NCBI RefSeq assembly: GCF_900119385.1
Contig: NZ_FPKO01000008.1
Coordinates: 248,001 to 312,000 of the forward strand
Direction of reading: 5' to 3'
Length of the DNA: 64,000 nucleotides
Origin: Thermophilibacter mediterraneus
Lineage (GTDB): Bacteria; Actinomycetota; Coriobacteriia; Coriobacteriales; Atopobiaceae
The translations under genes and the position numbers were made by a program. Position 1 is the stretch's first letter. Each line of letters starts with the position of its first letter. Below the pieces are notes generated by a model, which saw only the letters and a list, made by a program, of their open reading frames with translations, did not search any database and was not told where the DNA came from. This document shows, one piece after another, positions 19,190 through 26,727 of this stretch.

Positions 19190-20815
19190 CTAGGCGCTCT
19201 TGGTGACGCCCTGCAGGTGCACGACGCCCGTGGGGTGATAGTAGAAGCCCTGGACGTTGGGGTTGTAGCCCGCGAGGTTCTTGGCGTGGGAGATGACCAT
19301 CCACGGCATCTGCTCGGCGACCATCTGCTCGCACTGGAGGTAGATGTTGTCGCGCTCCTCGCCCTCCTCGGTGGCAAGGCCCTGCTGGATGAGCGCCTTG
19401 TACTCGTCGTTGCTGTAGCGGCCGACGTTCATGGAGACGTTCTCGTCGGCGAGGAGGTTCATGAAGTTGTCCGGGTCGCCGTTGTCGCCCACCCAGCCGT
19501 ACAGGCAGCAGTCGAAGGAGTCGGTCTCGACCTTGGTCTGGTAGGTCGTCCAGTCGAACTGGGAGATGTTGACGGTGACGCCGACCTCCTGCAGGTAGCC
19601 CTGGATGGCCTCGGCGAGCGCGGTGCCGCCGATGGAGTTGTACGGGCGCACGTTGGAGTAGGTGTAGAGGGAGACCTCGGTGATGCCGAGCTCCTCGAAG
19701 GCGGCGCGGGCCGCCTCGGGGTCGTAGGCGGTCTGGGTGACGGCCTCGTCGTAGGGCGCCATCCACAGCGGCATGACGGAGGTCGCGACGCCGGCGTAGT
19801 CGCCGTAGAGGCTCTGGACCATCTCCTCGACGTTGACGGCCTGGCAGAACGCGCGACGGGCCTCGACGCTGGTGAACTGGCCGGAGTCGTTGCGGAACGC
19901 CAAGTAGTTGATGTTCATGCCGTCCTCCTCGAAGAGGGAGTAGCCGGCATCGGTGATGGTGGGCACCACGGAGGCGTCAATGCCGTCGATGATGTCGACC
20001 TCGCCGTTGGTGAGGGCGGTCACGCGGCTGGAGTTCTCGGCGATGAAGCGGAAGATGATGTTCTTGGTCTGGGGCATGTTCTCGGAGTCCCAGTAGTCCT
20101 CGTTGGCCTCAAGGACGACGTTCTGGCCCTTCTCCCACGAGACGAACTTGTAGGGGCCGGAGCCGATGGGGTTCTCGATGGAGTTGGCGCCGTCCTCGTA
20201 GGCGGAAGGGGCGACGACCGGCGCGGCGAGGGCCATGGCCATGTTCTTGATGAAGGCGGTGGAGGCGGAGCGCAGCGTGATGACGAGCGTGGTGTCGTCG
20301 GTGGCCTCGACAGAGGCGACGCCGCTGTTGGAGTCCTCGGCGCCGAAGACGAAGGAGGCGTAGGGCATGTCGGCCGTGCGGTTGGGCTCGAGCTGGCGCT
20401 CGATGTTCTTCTTCACGGCCTCGGCGTTGCAGTCGGTGCCGTCGTGGAACTTGACGCCCTCGTGCAGCTTGAAGGTGTAGGTGAGGCCGTCGTCGGAGAT
20501 CTCGGGCATCTCGGCGAGGCCGGCGACGACGTCGCAGGTCTCGGTGTCGTAGGCGAGCAGCGTGTCGTAGATGTTGCACATGATCTTCGCGGACTCGCCG
20601 TCGTCGACGTAGGCGGGGTCGAGGCCGCGCGGGTCGGCGCCCTGGGCGAAGGTGATGGTGTCGGCGGTGCCGCTCTCGGAGCTGCCGGAGGCGTCGTCGC
20701 CGCCGGCCTCGCTGGCGCGCTGGCTGTTGCAGCCCGCGAGCGCGAAGACGCTGGTCGCGGAGACCGCGCCCATCGCCTGGACGAAGCGGCGCCTTGAGAT
20801 GTCTGCCATGGTCAT
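19190..20815 (-). CDS. oppA: Oligopeptide-binding lipoprotein (SBP family 5)
   Basis: A 541-residue extracellular solute-binding protein. The N-terminus MTMADISRRRFVQAMGAVSATSVFALAGC combines a twin-arginine SRRRF motif with a lipobox LAGC (Cys about 29), so it is probably a Tat-exported lipoprotein anchored to the membrane. A Gly/Ser-rich linker follows, then family 5 features such as GLTYTFKLHEGVKFHDG. It is the first gene of the opp operon. The start has GGAGGGAG upstream. The substrate is inferred to be peptides, from the associated OppDF type. Confidence 0.92.
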   Translation of the reverse strand: MTMADISRRRFVQAMGAVSATSVFALAGCNSQRASEAGGDDASGSSESGTADTITFAQGADPRGLDPAYVDDGESAKIMCNIYDTLLAYDTETCDVVAGLAEMPEISDDGLTYTFKLHEGVKFHDGTDCNAEAVKKNIERQLEPNRTADMPYASFVFGAEDSNSGVASVEATDDTTLVITLRSASTAFIKNMAMALAAPVVAPSAYEDGANSIENPIGSGPYKFVSWEKGQNVVLEANEDYWDSENMPQTKNIIFRFIAENSSRVTALTNGEVDIIDGIDASVVPTITDAGYSLFEEDGMNINYLAFRNDSGQFTSVEARRAFCQAVNVEEMVQSLYGDYAGVATSVMPLWMAPYDEAVTQTAYDPEAARAAFEELGITEVSLYTYSNVRPYNSIGGTALAEAIQGYLQEVGVTVNISQFDWTTYQTKVETDSFDCCLYGWVGDNGDPDNFMNLLADENVSMNVGRYSNDEYKALIQQGLATEEGEERDNIYLQCEQMVAEQMPWMVISHAKNLAGYNPNVQGFYYHPTGVVHLQGVTKSA

Positions 20816-21152
20816 GGTGTTCTCCCTCCCGTGGGGTCAATGCACGAGCTACTGTAGCCCCGGGGAGCGGACGAACGTCACAAAAGAAACAAAAGTGCGC
20901 CAAGCGGAAACCCCGCGGCTTTGAAGCTGAAACAGCGCTGGAACATTGCGGCCGGGGCGGGGACGGCTGCGGGGCGGTCTCTTTTACACAATTCCGGGCC
21001 CACGAGACCTCTCTACATCTCGTATGCCCTCTTTTGCTTACAAAAAAAAATAGCTAGAGAATTATAGAGGTATTCTGACAGCGTAGGGGTCCGCTGCGGC
21101 GCGGAACGCCCGCCGTCCGCGCGCGGCACGCCCGCCGTCCGCGGCGCGGCAC
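20816..21152. other. oppA upstream region
   Basis: About 340 non-coding bases. On the minus strand a TATAAT box lies at 21061-21066 with no clear -35 box, and a run of nine T follows at about 21042-21051. This is the most AT-rich spot in the left half of the window. A leader of about 240 nt would result if this is the oppA promoter; no known riboswitch was recognised. Confidence 0.35.
21061..21066 (-). promoter_or_regulatory. Candidate oppA -10 box
   Basis: TATAAT on the minus strand in an AT-rich island, upstream of the opp operon and downstream of the rpmB terminator. No matching -35 hexamer. Confidence 0.35.
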
Positions 21153-21180
21153 AAAAAAGAGGAGGCCGCTCGGGCCTCCC
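21153..21180 (-). terminator. rpmB terminator
   Basis: Minus strand GGGAGGCC and GGCCTCC hairpin followed by TTTTTT, 24 bases after the rpmB stop. It is the clearest canonical intrinsic terminator in the window. Confidence 0.85.
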
Positions 21181-21203
21181 CCATGGGTGCGATTGAGCTT
21201 TTG

Positions 21204-21392
21204 CTAGCTGCGGGCGATCTTGCCGGACTTGAGGCAGCGGGAGCACACGTTGGCCTTGCGGCGGTGCCCGTCGACCACAACGGTGACGCGCTGGATATTG
21301 GGCTTGAACGTGCGGTTGACCACACGGTGGGAGTGGCTGATGGAATGACCGGCAACGGCGTGCTTGCCGCAGAACTCACAAACCTTGGACAT
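21204..21392 (-). CDS. rpmB: 50S ribosomal protein L28
   Basis: A 62-residue L28 starting MSKVCEFCGKHAVAGHSISHSHRVVNRTFKPN. Two CxxC pairs (CEFC and CSRC) mark the zinc-binding form. The ATG at 21392 has GAGGAGG five bases upstream. It is monocistronic, with a TTGCAG/TATAGT promoter at 21453-21480 and a strong terminator. Confidence 0.97.
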   Translation of the reverse strand: MSKVCEFCGKHAVAGHSISHSHRVVNRTFKPNIQRVTVVVDGHRRKANVCSRCLKSGKIARS

Positions 21393-21452
21393 GACTCGTA
21401 CCTCCTCGGGGGCGCGGCGCTCTTTCGCGCCCGCATCTTTCACAGCTCGCCA

Positions 21453-21480
21453 ACTATAGCACACGCGGCAACGCCTGCAA
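21453..21480 (-). promoter_or_regulatory. rpmB promoter
   Basis: Minus strand -35 TTGCAG (21475-21480) and -10 TATAGT (21453-21458) with a 16-bp spacer, about 60 bp upstream of the rpmB start. Confidence 0.65.
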
Positions 21481-21494
21481 GCCAGAACCCTCCC

Positions 21495-21549
21495 CAAACC
21501 CCCAAGAATTGTGGCGTTTCTGTTGTGCGTCGCCACCTGTTGGGGTTTG
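21495..21549 (-). terminator. Hairpin downstream of the HAD-ThiN fusion gene
   Basis: CAAACCCC(CA) at 21495-21504 pairs with TGGGGTTTG at 21541-21549, with an inner GTGGCG/CGCCAC stem, 29 bases past the stop codon. It is a likely terminator, although without a U run. Confidence 0.55.
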
Positions 21550-21577
21550 CGGAGTCGCCGCCCAGGGCCGCCACGCG

Positions 21578-22927
21578 CTACGCGCGCAGCAGGAACGCGG
21601 CGACGGCGCCGGAGCGGCAGGTGACCTCGGCATCGCCGCCCTCGATCACGTTGGACACGCCGAGGTCGCCGAGCAGCTCCATCGGGTGGTCGCTCAGCTC
21701 CCACCGCATGCCGCGCTCGTCGATCCGGGTCCCGGGGGCGAGCGCGATCGCGGAGAACGTCCGGCCGGCCGCGCGCTCCCCCAGCCGCCAGCTGCGCTCG
21801 CCGCCCGACGCGAGCACCCTCATCTCGTAGCCGTCCTCGACGACGCGCGCCGTCGCCCCGGACTCGGCGCACGACGCCAGCTGCCCCACGACGGCCAGCG
21901 CGTGGTCGGGCCGGCCGCCCGAGGCGCACGTGAGCGTGAGCGCCAGGGGCGCGCGGCGCCGCGACGCCTCGTGCCGGGCGCAGTCGAGCGCGAGCGAAAG
22001 GTCGGTCGCGTACTTCTCGGAGGGGAAGCCCACGCAGGTCGCCGCGGCCGCGCGGGCCCAGTCGGCCGCGGCGGACGTCGCCGAGTCGCAGTCCCCGCAG
22101 AAGACGTCGGGCACGACCCCCGCCGCGCGGCAGGCGTCGGCGCCGCCGTCGGCGCACACCACGTAGTCCGCCGCGTCCGCGAGCTCGCGGACGAGCGCCG
22201 GGGAGCTCGGGTCGGGCGATCCGGCGACCACGAGCGCGCGCAGCGGGGCGCCCTCGGCGGCGGCCGGGCGCTCGTAGTCGCGCAGCAGCGCGAGGGAGAG
22301 CTCGCCGAAGCCGTGGACGAAGACGTCGCAGTGCGGGCGCACGTCCTCCTCGCGGCGCCCGTCGTGGTCGTTCATGAGGCCGACCACGGCAAAGCCGGCG
22401 CGGCGCGACGTCCGCACGCCGAACGGGGCGTCCTCGAAGACCCAGGTCGTCTCGCGCGGGGTCCCCAGGCGGCGCGCGGCCTCGAGGTAGACGTCGGGGA
22501 ACTCCTTGTCGCGCCCGCCGACGTCCTCGGTGCTCACGACGTCGGAGAAGTAGCGCGCGAGGTCGTGGACCTCGAGCGCGAACCGCAGCTCGCGCAGGGG
22601 CGTCGACGAGGCCACGACCATGGGGACGCCCGCCGCCGAGAGCTCGTCGAGGAAGTCACGGGCGCCGGGCATGAGGGCCACCTCGCGCTCGTAGGCGTCG
22701 CGGACGTGCGCGCAGACCTCCTCGTAGAGCTCGCCCGGGCTCGCCGGGATGCCGAGCTCGTCGTGGAAGAAGTCGCAGGTGTCGCGCAGCGAGAGCGACT
22801 CGAGCCGCTCCATCGGGACGCCCTCCACGCCGTAGCGCCCGCAGAGCCAGTCGTAGGCGTGCGTCCACATGCCCATCGAGTCGACGAGCGTGCCGTCGCA
22901 GTCAAAGATCGCGCCCGAAACTTCCAT
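21578..22927 (-). CDS. HAD phosphatase / thiamine pyrophosphokinase fusion protein
   Basis: A 449-residue two-domain protein. Residues 1-215 are a beta-phosphoglucomutase-like HAD hydrolase: FDCDGTLVDS nucleophile motif at 8-17, SST motif II, and FEDAPFGV for the acidic motif. Residues about 229-449 are a ThiN-type thiamine pyrophosphokinase with DGGADACRAAGVVPDVFCGDCDSAT, EKYATDLSLALD and ASGGRPDHAL, the three conserved blocks of the family. ThiN uses ATP to convert thiamine to thiamine diphosphate. The HAD substrate is unknown; thiamine monophosphate is an attractive guess. The ATG at 22927 follows GGGGGAG. It is divergent from the FmdB gene. Confidence 0.88.
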   Translation of the reverse strand: MEVSGAIFDCDGTLVDSMGMWTHAYDWLCGRYGVEGVPMERLESLSLRDTCDFFHDELGIPASPGELYEEVCAHVRDAYEREVALMPGARDFLDELSAAGVPMVVASSTPLRELRFALEVHDLARYFSDVVSTEDVGGRDKEFPDVYLEAARRLGTPRETTWVFEDAPFGVRTSRRAGFAVVGLMNDHDGRREEDVRPHCDVFVHGFGELSLALLRDYERPAAAEGAPLRALVVAGSPDPSSPALVRELADAADYVVCADGGADACRAAGVVPDVFCGDCDSATSAAADWARAAAATCVGFPSEKYATDLSLALDCARHEASRRRAPLALTLTCASGGRPDHALAVVGQLASCAESGATARVVEDGYEMRVLASGGERSWRLGERAAGRTFSAIALAPGTRIDERGMRWELSDHPMELLGDLGVSNVIEGGDAEVTCRSGAVAAFLLRA

Positions 22928-23093
22928 CGCTCCCCCATCGTCCTTCTCGCCCGCTCGCGCCGCGGTGGCGCGCAGATATGATGATATACGCGCCCGGCGA
23001 GAAAAACCTCGCGCTCGCCGACGCGCACGTTGGGTAAAGTATCCTGCGGCTGATCGAAAGCTTCACGTTTTTCTCGCGTTATTCGGAGGGACC

Positions 23094-23324
23094 ATGGCAC
23101 GTTACGACTATCACTGCCCCGACTGCGGCGTCACCTTTGAGGTCGAGCACCCCATGAGCGCGCATCCCACCGTCAGCTGCCCGAGCTGCGGGCACGTCGC
23201 GGAGCGCGTCTTCGACCCGTCGGGCATCGTCTTCAAGGGGTCGGGGTTCTACAACACCGACCAGCGCGGCAAGGGCGCGGCGCCCAAGAGCGAGAAGTGC
23301 GAGAGCTGCGGCGCCTGCGACTAG
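23094..23324 (+). CDS. FmdB-family zinc ribbon protein
   Basis: A 76-residue putative regulatory protein of the FmdB family. It starts MARYDYHCPDCGVTFEVEHPM and has CxxC pairs at CPDC, CPSC and a C-terminal CESCGAC, so one zinc ribbon plus a second Cys cluster. The conserved PSGIVFKGSGFYNTD segment is present. The ATG at 23094 follows CGGAGGG. Function of the family is poorly known. Confidence 0.9.
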   Translation: MARYDYHCPDCGVTFEVEHPMSAHPTVSCPSCGHVAERVFDPSGIVFKGSGFYNTDQRGKGAAPKSEKCESCGACD

Positions 23325-23354
23325 CCTCGCGCGGAAAACAGCGTCTCGACCACG

Positions 23355-23384
23355 GAGGGGCGGCCACGAAGGCCGCCCCTCTTT
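23355..23384 (+). terminator. FmdB gene terminator
   Basis: GAGGGGCGGCC (23355-23365) and GGCCGCCCCTC (23371-23381) form an 11-bp perfect stem followed by TTT, 31 bases after the stop codon. Confidence 0.8.
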
Positions 23385-23435
23385 CGCTGCGTCGAGTCGC
23401 TCGGGCGCGTGGCCGGCGGGCCGGGTGCGCGGGCC

Positions 23436-24839
23436 CTACCGATAGGTCACGACCTTCGTCCCGTAGGGGATGTTGTCGTAGATCCACTTCGCCTGGTCGA
23501 TGGGCAGGCGGACGCAGCCGTGCGAGAGGTTCAGCCCGAGCCGCCCGTCGAGGACGTCGAACGTGTTCTGGTAGTACTCGACGGAGTGGATCAGGTAGTC
23601 GCCGTAGAACTGCGTGTAGTAGTAGCAGGTGTACGCCGGCAGGGACAGGGCGCCGTTGAACGAGTAGCCCTTGCCCGTAACCGTGTACTCGCCGAGGACG
23701 GTGGGCGACGAGGGGGCGCCGGTCGTGCACAGCCAGTAGCTCCTGAGGTTCCAGCCTCCCCTCCCGCCCGAGAAGATTCCCAGGTAGTTGTTGGTGGTGT
23801 CAACCATGATGAGCCAGCTGGTGGAGCTGGCGCAGCCCTGCGCCCTGGACATCATGGCGCCCAGGCCGGGGGTCTCGTTGAGCGAGCCGTCCTCGTTGAA
23901 GAGGTAGGGCGTCCCGTCGATGGTGCGCAGCCCGGTCGCCATGGCGCCGGACGTCGGGTCGAGGTAGTAGGTGCTGCCCCCGTCCTCGAACCACCCGTCG
24001 CGGCGCAGCTCGCCCGTTCCGGGGTCGAAGTAGTACCGGAAGTCCATGAGCTGCGACCATCCCCCGACGGGGGCGCCGTCCGAGCCGAGCAGGTAGTACG
24101 TCCCGTCGATGAGCGAGAGGCCCGTGTCGAGCCGGCCCCTGGCGTCGAAGTGCAGGCGGGCGCCGCCCACGCTCGCCCAGCCGGTCGCGTACGTGCCGTC
24201 CCCGTAGCCAAAGAACCGATCCGACCCCACCTCAGCCCAGCCCGAGAAGCCGTCGGCCGGCGCCTCGGACCTGGTGTCGAGCGCGTACCAGGCGACCCCC
24301 TCGTGCCGCCACCCGTGGGAGACGAGGTTGAGGTTCTCCTCGACGCTCAGCGTGAAGTTGTGCGTGCCCGTCGCGGCGTTGGGGTTGTACTGGCGCAGGA
24401 GCGGGGCGCCCTGCTCGCGGTCGGAGTACCATCCGACGCCCTCGTAGCTCCATCCCGCCGCCACGAGCGCGTCGCGCTCGTCCGCGCTCGTGGTGTAGTG
24501 GTGGTCCCCGCCGACGACGTGGGAGTTGTAGAGGCGGTAGACCGGGTCGCCCGTCGAGGGGGCCGTCCAGCCCACGCCCTCGGAGCGCCAGCCGACGAGG
24601 CAGAGCGAGTCGTGCTCGTCGGGGCTCTGGGTGTAGAAGTGCTCCCCGGTGGAGGGGTTGTAGAGCCGGTAGACGCTGATGCCCGCCGGGGCGTCGGACG
24701 TCGCGGCGGGGGTCGCGGATGGCGTCGCGGGGGGCGTTGCGGCGGGCGCGTCCCCCGCGGGCGTCGCCCCCGCCCGCGCCGGGCAGAGGGCGAGCGCGAC
24801 GACGACCAGCGCGGCAAGTAGTCCTTCTCGAGCCTTCAT
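23436..24839 (-). CDS. Secreted L,D-transpeptidase with DUF5648-like and wall-binding repeats
   Basis: A 467-residue secreted protein. A signal peptide (1-24, ending ARAGA) and a Pro/Ala/Thr linker are followed by three DUF5648-like repeats (YRLYNPSTGEHFYT, YRLYNSHVVGGDHHYT, LRQYNPNAATGTHNFT; about 55-190) and choline-binding-like Trp/Tyr repeats (about 197-330). The C-terminal YkuD domain contains DYLIHSVEY and the catalytic SHGCVRL (Cys about 442). YkuD enzymes form 3-3 peptidoglycan crosslinks or attach proteins to the wall. The start at 24839 has AAAGG rather far upstream. Confidence 0.9.
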   Translation of the reverse strand: MKAREGLLAALVVVALALCPARAGATPAGDAPAATPPATPSATPAATSDAPAGISVYRLYNPSTGEHFYTQSPDEHDSLCLVGWRSEGVGWTAPSTGDPVYRLYNSHVVGGDHHYTTSADERDALVAAGWSYEGVGWYSDREQGAPLLRQYNPNAATGTHNFTLSVEENLNLVSHGWRHEGVAWYALDTRSEAPADGFSGWAEVGSDRFFGYGDGTYATGWASVGGARLHFDARGRLDTGLSLIDGTYYLLGSDGAPVGGWSQLMDFRYYFDPGTGELRRDGWFEDGGSTYYLDPTSGAMATGLRTIDGTPYLFNEDGSLNETPGLGAMMSRAQGCASSTSWLIMVDTTNNYLGIFSGGRGGWNLRSYWLCTTGAPSSPTVLGEYTVTGKGYSFNGALSLPAYTCYYYTQFYGDYLIHSVEYYQNTFDVLDGRLGLNLSHGCVRLPIDQAKWIYDNIPYGTKVVTYR

Positions 24840-24952
24840 GATTCAGCACCGCCTTTCGGGCTGGGCGCAGCTTGCCTGTGAAGGTACCACTCCGCGGGGA
24901 CAGACGCGCCGTAGCGGGGCCCGGACGAGCGCTATGCGGCGGCGCGCGGCGG

Positions 24953-25115
24953 CGCGGGCCCCAACGCCGAGGCCTCCGCGGGCCCCAACGGCGCGGACCC
25001 CCTCCGCGGGTCCCAACGCCGAGGCCTCCACGGGCCCCAACGCCGAGGCCTCCGCGGGCCCCAACGCCGAGGCCTCCGCGGGCCCCAACGCCGAGGCCTC
25101 CGCGGGCCCCAACGC
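24953..25115. repeat. Tandem 24-bp repeats (about seven copies)
   Basis: The unit GCGGGCCCCAACGCCGAGGC + CTCC is repeated head to tail, some copies being degenerate. Being a multiple of three, it reads as an octapeptide (AGPNAEAS on the plus strand). The last copy runs directly into palindromic element copy 1. Confidence 0.85.
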
Positions 25116-25180
25116 CGAAACGGAGCGTCTGACGAAAAACGCCCCGAAAATCGGCCGTTTTTCGCAAATCGCTCCGTTTG
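25116..25180. repeat. Palindromic repeat element, copy 1
   Basis: Starts CGAAACGGAGCGTCTGACGA and ends CGCTCCGTTT. It is nearly the exact reverse complement of copy 2 (26576-26642), so the two flank the AbiEi-like gene in inverted orientation. Confidence 0.85.
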
Positions 25181-25455
25181 GGCGCGGGCGCGCGAGCCCG
25201 GGCCGGCGAGTGCGCGTGTCGGCGAGTCCGCGAGTCCGCGCCCAAGAGCGCGGCCCCGGCCACGCTGCGCTCGGCCCGACCTACGGCGCCGCTCGCCGAG
25301 AAAGCCGCCGCGCGATCCGGGCGCGCGACCCCTGCGACCTGCGCGCGAAGGCAGCTGGAAGCCGGCTGTCAGACAACGCCGGAAGATCGACGCTACGCTC
25401 TCCCCCAAAACGGAGCGGAACCGCAGCAGCGCCGCGAACATCGGAGGGAGCCCTC

Positions 25456-26511
25456 ATGAGCGCTCGCGTAGAGAAGGACGTTTGCCGGCACCTCGACGCG
25501 GCAGAGCGCAGCTGTCGCTGCCTCGTGCCCGGGGACGACGAGCTCAGGCGCGCGCTGCGATACCGCAGGCAATGGGTCGTCGAGCCGATCGCCGGGCTGT
25601 TCGTCCGTCGGGAGACCTGGCGCGCGCTCAATCCGGCCGAGCGCACGATGTGGCTCATGCGGGCGCTCGGAGAGACCCATCCCACGTGGCGGTTCTGCGG
25701 GGCGTCGGCCGCCGTGGCATACGGCCTCCCCGTCACATGGGGGCTTCTCACGCACGTGTTCGTGCTCGGCCCGTCAGGCTCGCGGAAGAAGGGGGTCAGC
25801 GGCGTCTGGCGCAGGAGCATCAGCGACGGCGACGTGACGAGCGTGGGCGGACTGCGCCTCACCCCGCTCTGGCGCACCGTCTTCGACTGCCTCGCGACGA
25901 TGCCGCCCGCGGACGCGCTGGCCGTCGCCGACCGGGCCGCGCGGCTGAGCGGGTCGTCCGCGCGGCAGGTCTGCGAGTACGTGCGCACCGCCCACCGCGG
26001 GCGCCGCGGTGTCCGGCGGGCGCTTGGGACGGCGGCGCTCGTGGACGGGCGCGCGGAGAGCGGCGGCGAGTCCATCGCGCGCCACACGATGCATGAGCTG
26101 GGCTTCGTCGAGCCGGAGCTGCAGGTGTGGATCAAGGACCCCGTCGAGCCGAAAAAGTGGTTCCGCGTGGACTTCCTCTGGGTGCTGCCCGACGGGAGCA
26201 TCGTCATCGGGGAGCTCGACGGACGCCAGAAGTCAGAGAGGCCGGAGCTCATGGGCGGGCGCAGCGCGATCCGCGTGATGCAGGACGAGCGGCTGCGCGA
26301 GTCGCACCTCACCGCGCTGCACCCGGCAATCGTGCGGTTTGACTACGACACGGCGCGCGACCCAGAGCGGCTCGGGGCGCTGCTCGAGCGCTACGGGGTG
26401 CCCAAGCGCACCCGCGAGCCGTCGCTGCCGCGCGCCACGCGCACGATCCGCGCGGAGCTCGTGCTCTCCGACGGGCAGTGGACGCTCGTAACCGAGGAGG
26501 TGCTGGCGTAG
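25456..26511 (+). CDS. AbiEi-like winged-helix protein with DUF559-like nuclease domain
   Basis: The 351-residue protein has an N-terminal region resembling AbiEi-type antitoxin/transcription-factor proteins (WVVEPIAGLFVRRETW, then WRFCGASAAVAYGLP). The C-terminal region has the RVDFLWVLPDGSIVIGELDGRQKS motif (about 240-262), i.e. D...ExDGxxK of the PD-(D/E)XK/DUF559 type. No AbiEii toxin partner is adjacent, so a toxin-antitoxin role is uncertain; Coriobacteriia and other actinobacteria carry many such orphans. The ATG at 25456 follows GGAGGG. It is bounded by inverted copies of the palindromic element. Confidence 0.65.
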   Translation: MSARVEKDVCRHLDAAERSCRCLVPGDDELRRALRYRRQWVVEPIAGLFVRRETWRALNPAERTMWLMRALGETHPTWRFCGASAAVAYGLPVTWGLLTHVFVLGPSGSRKKGVSGVWRRSISDGDVTSVGGLRLTPLWRTVFDCLATMPPADALAVADRAARLSGSSARQVCEYVRTAHRGRRGVRRALGTAALVDGRAESGGESIARHTMHELGFVEPELQVWIKDPVEPKKWFRVDFLWVLPDGSIVIGELDGRQKSERPELMGGRSAIRVMQDERLRESHLTALHPAIVRFDYDTARDPERLGALLERYGVPKRTREPSLPRATRTIRAELVLSDGQWTLVTEEVLA

Positions 26512-26575
26512 TCGCTCCTCTCGCCGCGGTGACGCGCGGCCCCCGCGGCCGGGCGCCGACGCCGCGGTGCCACGT

Positions 26576-26642
26576 CGAAACGGAGCGATTTGCGAAAATC
26601 GGCCGTTTTTCGGGGCGTTTTTCGTCAGACGCTCCGTTTCGG
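26576..26642. repeat. Palindromic repeat element, copy 2
   Basis: Starts CGAAACGGAGCGATTTGCGA and ends GACGCTCCGTTTCGG. It lies between the convergent AbiEi-like gene and ABC exporter gene, where it may also serve as a two-way terminator. Confidence 0.88.
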
Positions 26643-26727
26643 CGTGGGGAGGGGCGGCCGCGCCGGGCGCGGCCCGGCCGCGGGCGAGAAGGACCTCGCG
26701 CCGCGGCCCGGCGAGCCCCCGCGCCCG

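Larger units (their letters stand above)
24840..25455. other. Repeat-rich region upstream of the AbiEi-like gene
   Basis: About 615 bases with no convincing gene: a 24-bp tandem repeat block at 24953-25115, palindromic element copy 1 at 25116-25180, and GC-rich sequence up to TCGGAGGGAG before the ATG at 25456. The same reading frame stays open from the left, but that stretch is only repeats plus antisense of the transpeptidase gene. Confidence 0.5.

Noticed and set aside
20816-21152. Riboswitch in the opp leader
   Set aside because: No known riboswitch core was recognised; only a weak -10 box and a T run are visible.
24679-25455. In-frame upstream extension of the AbiEi-like gene to 610 codons
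   Set aside because: The extension covers antisense transpeptidase sequence, tandem repeats and a palindromic element. The ATG at 25456 has a proper ribosome binding site.
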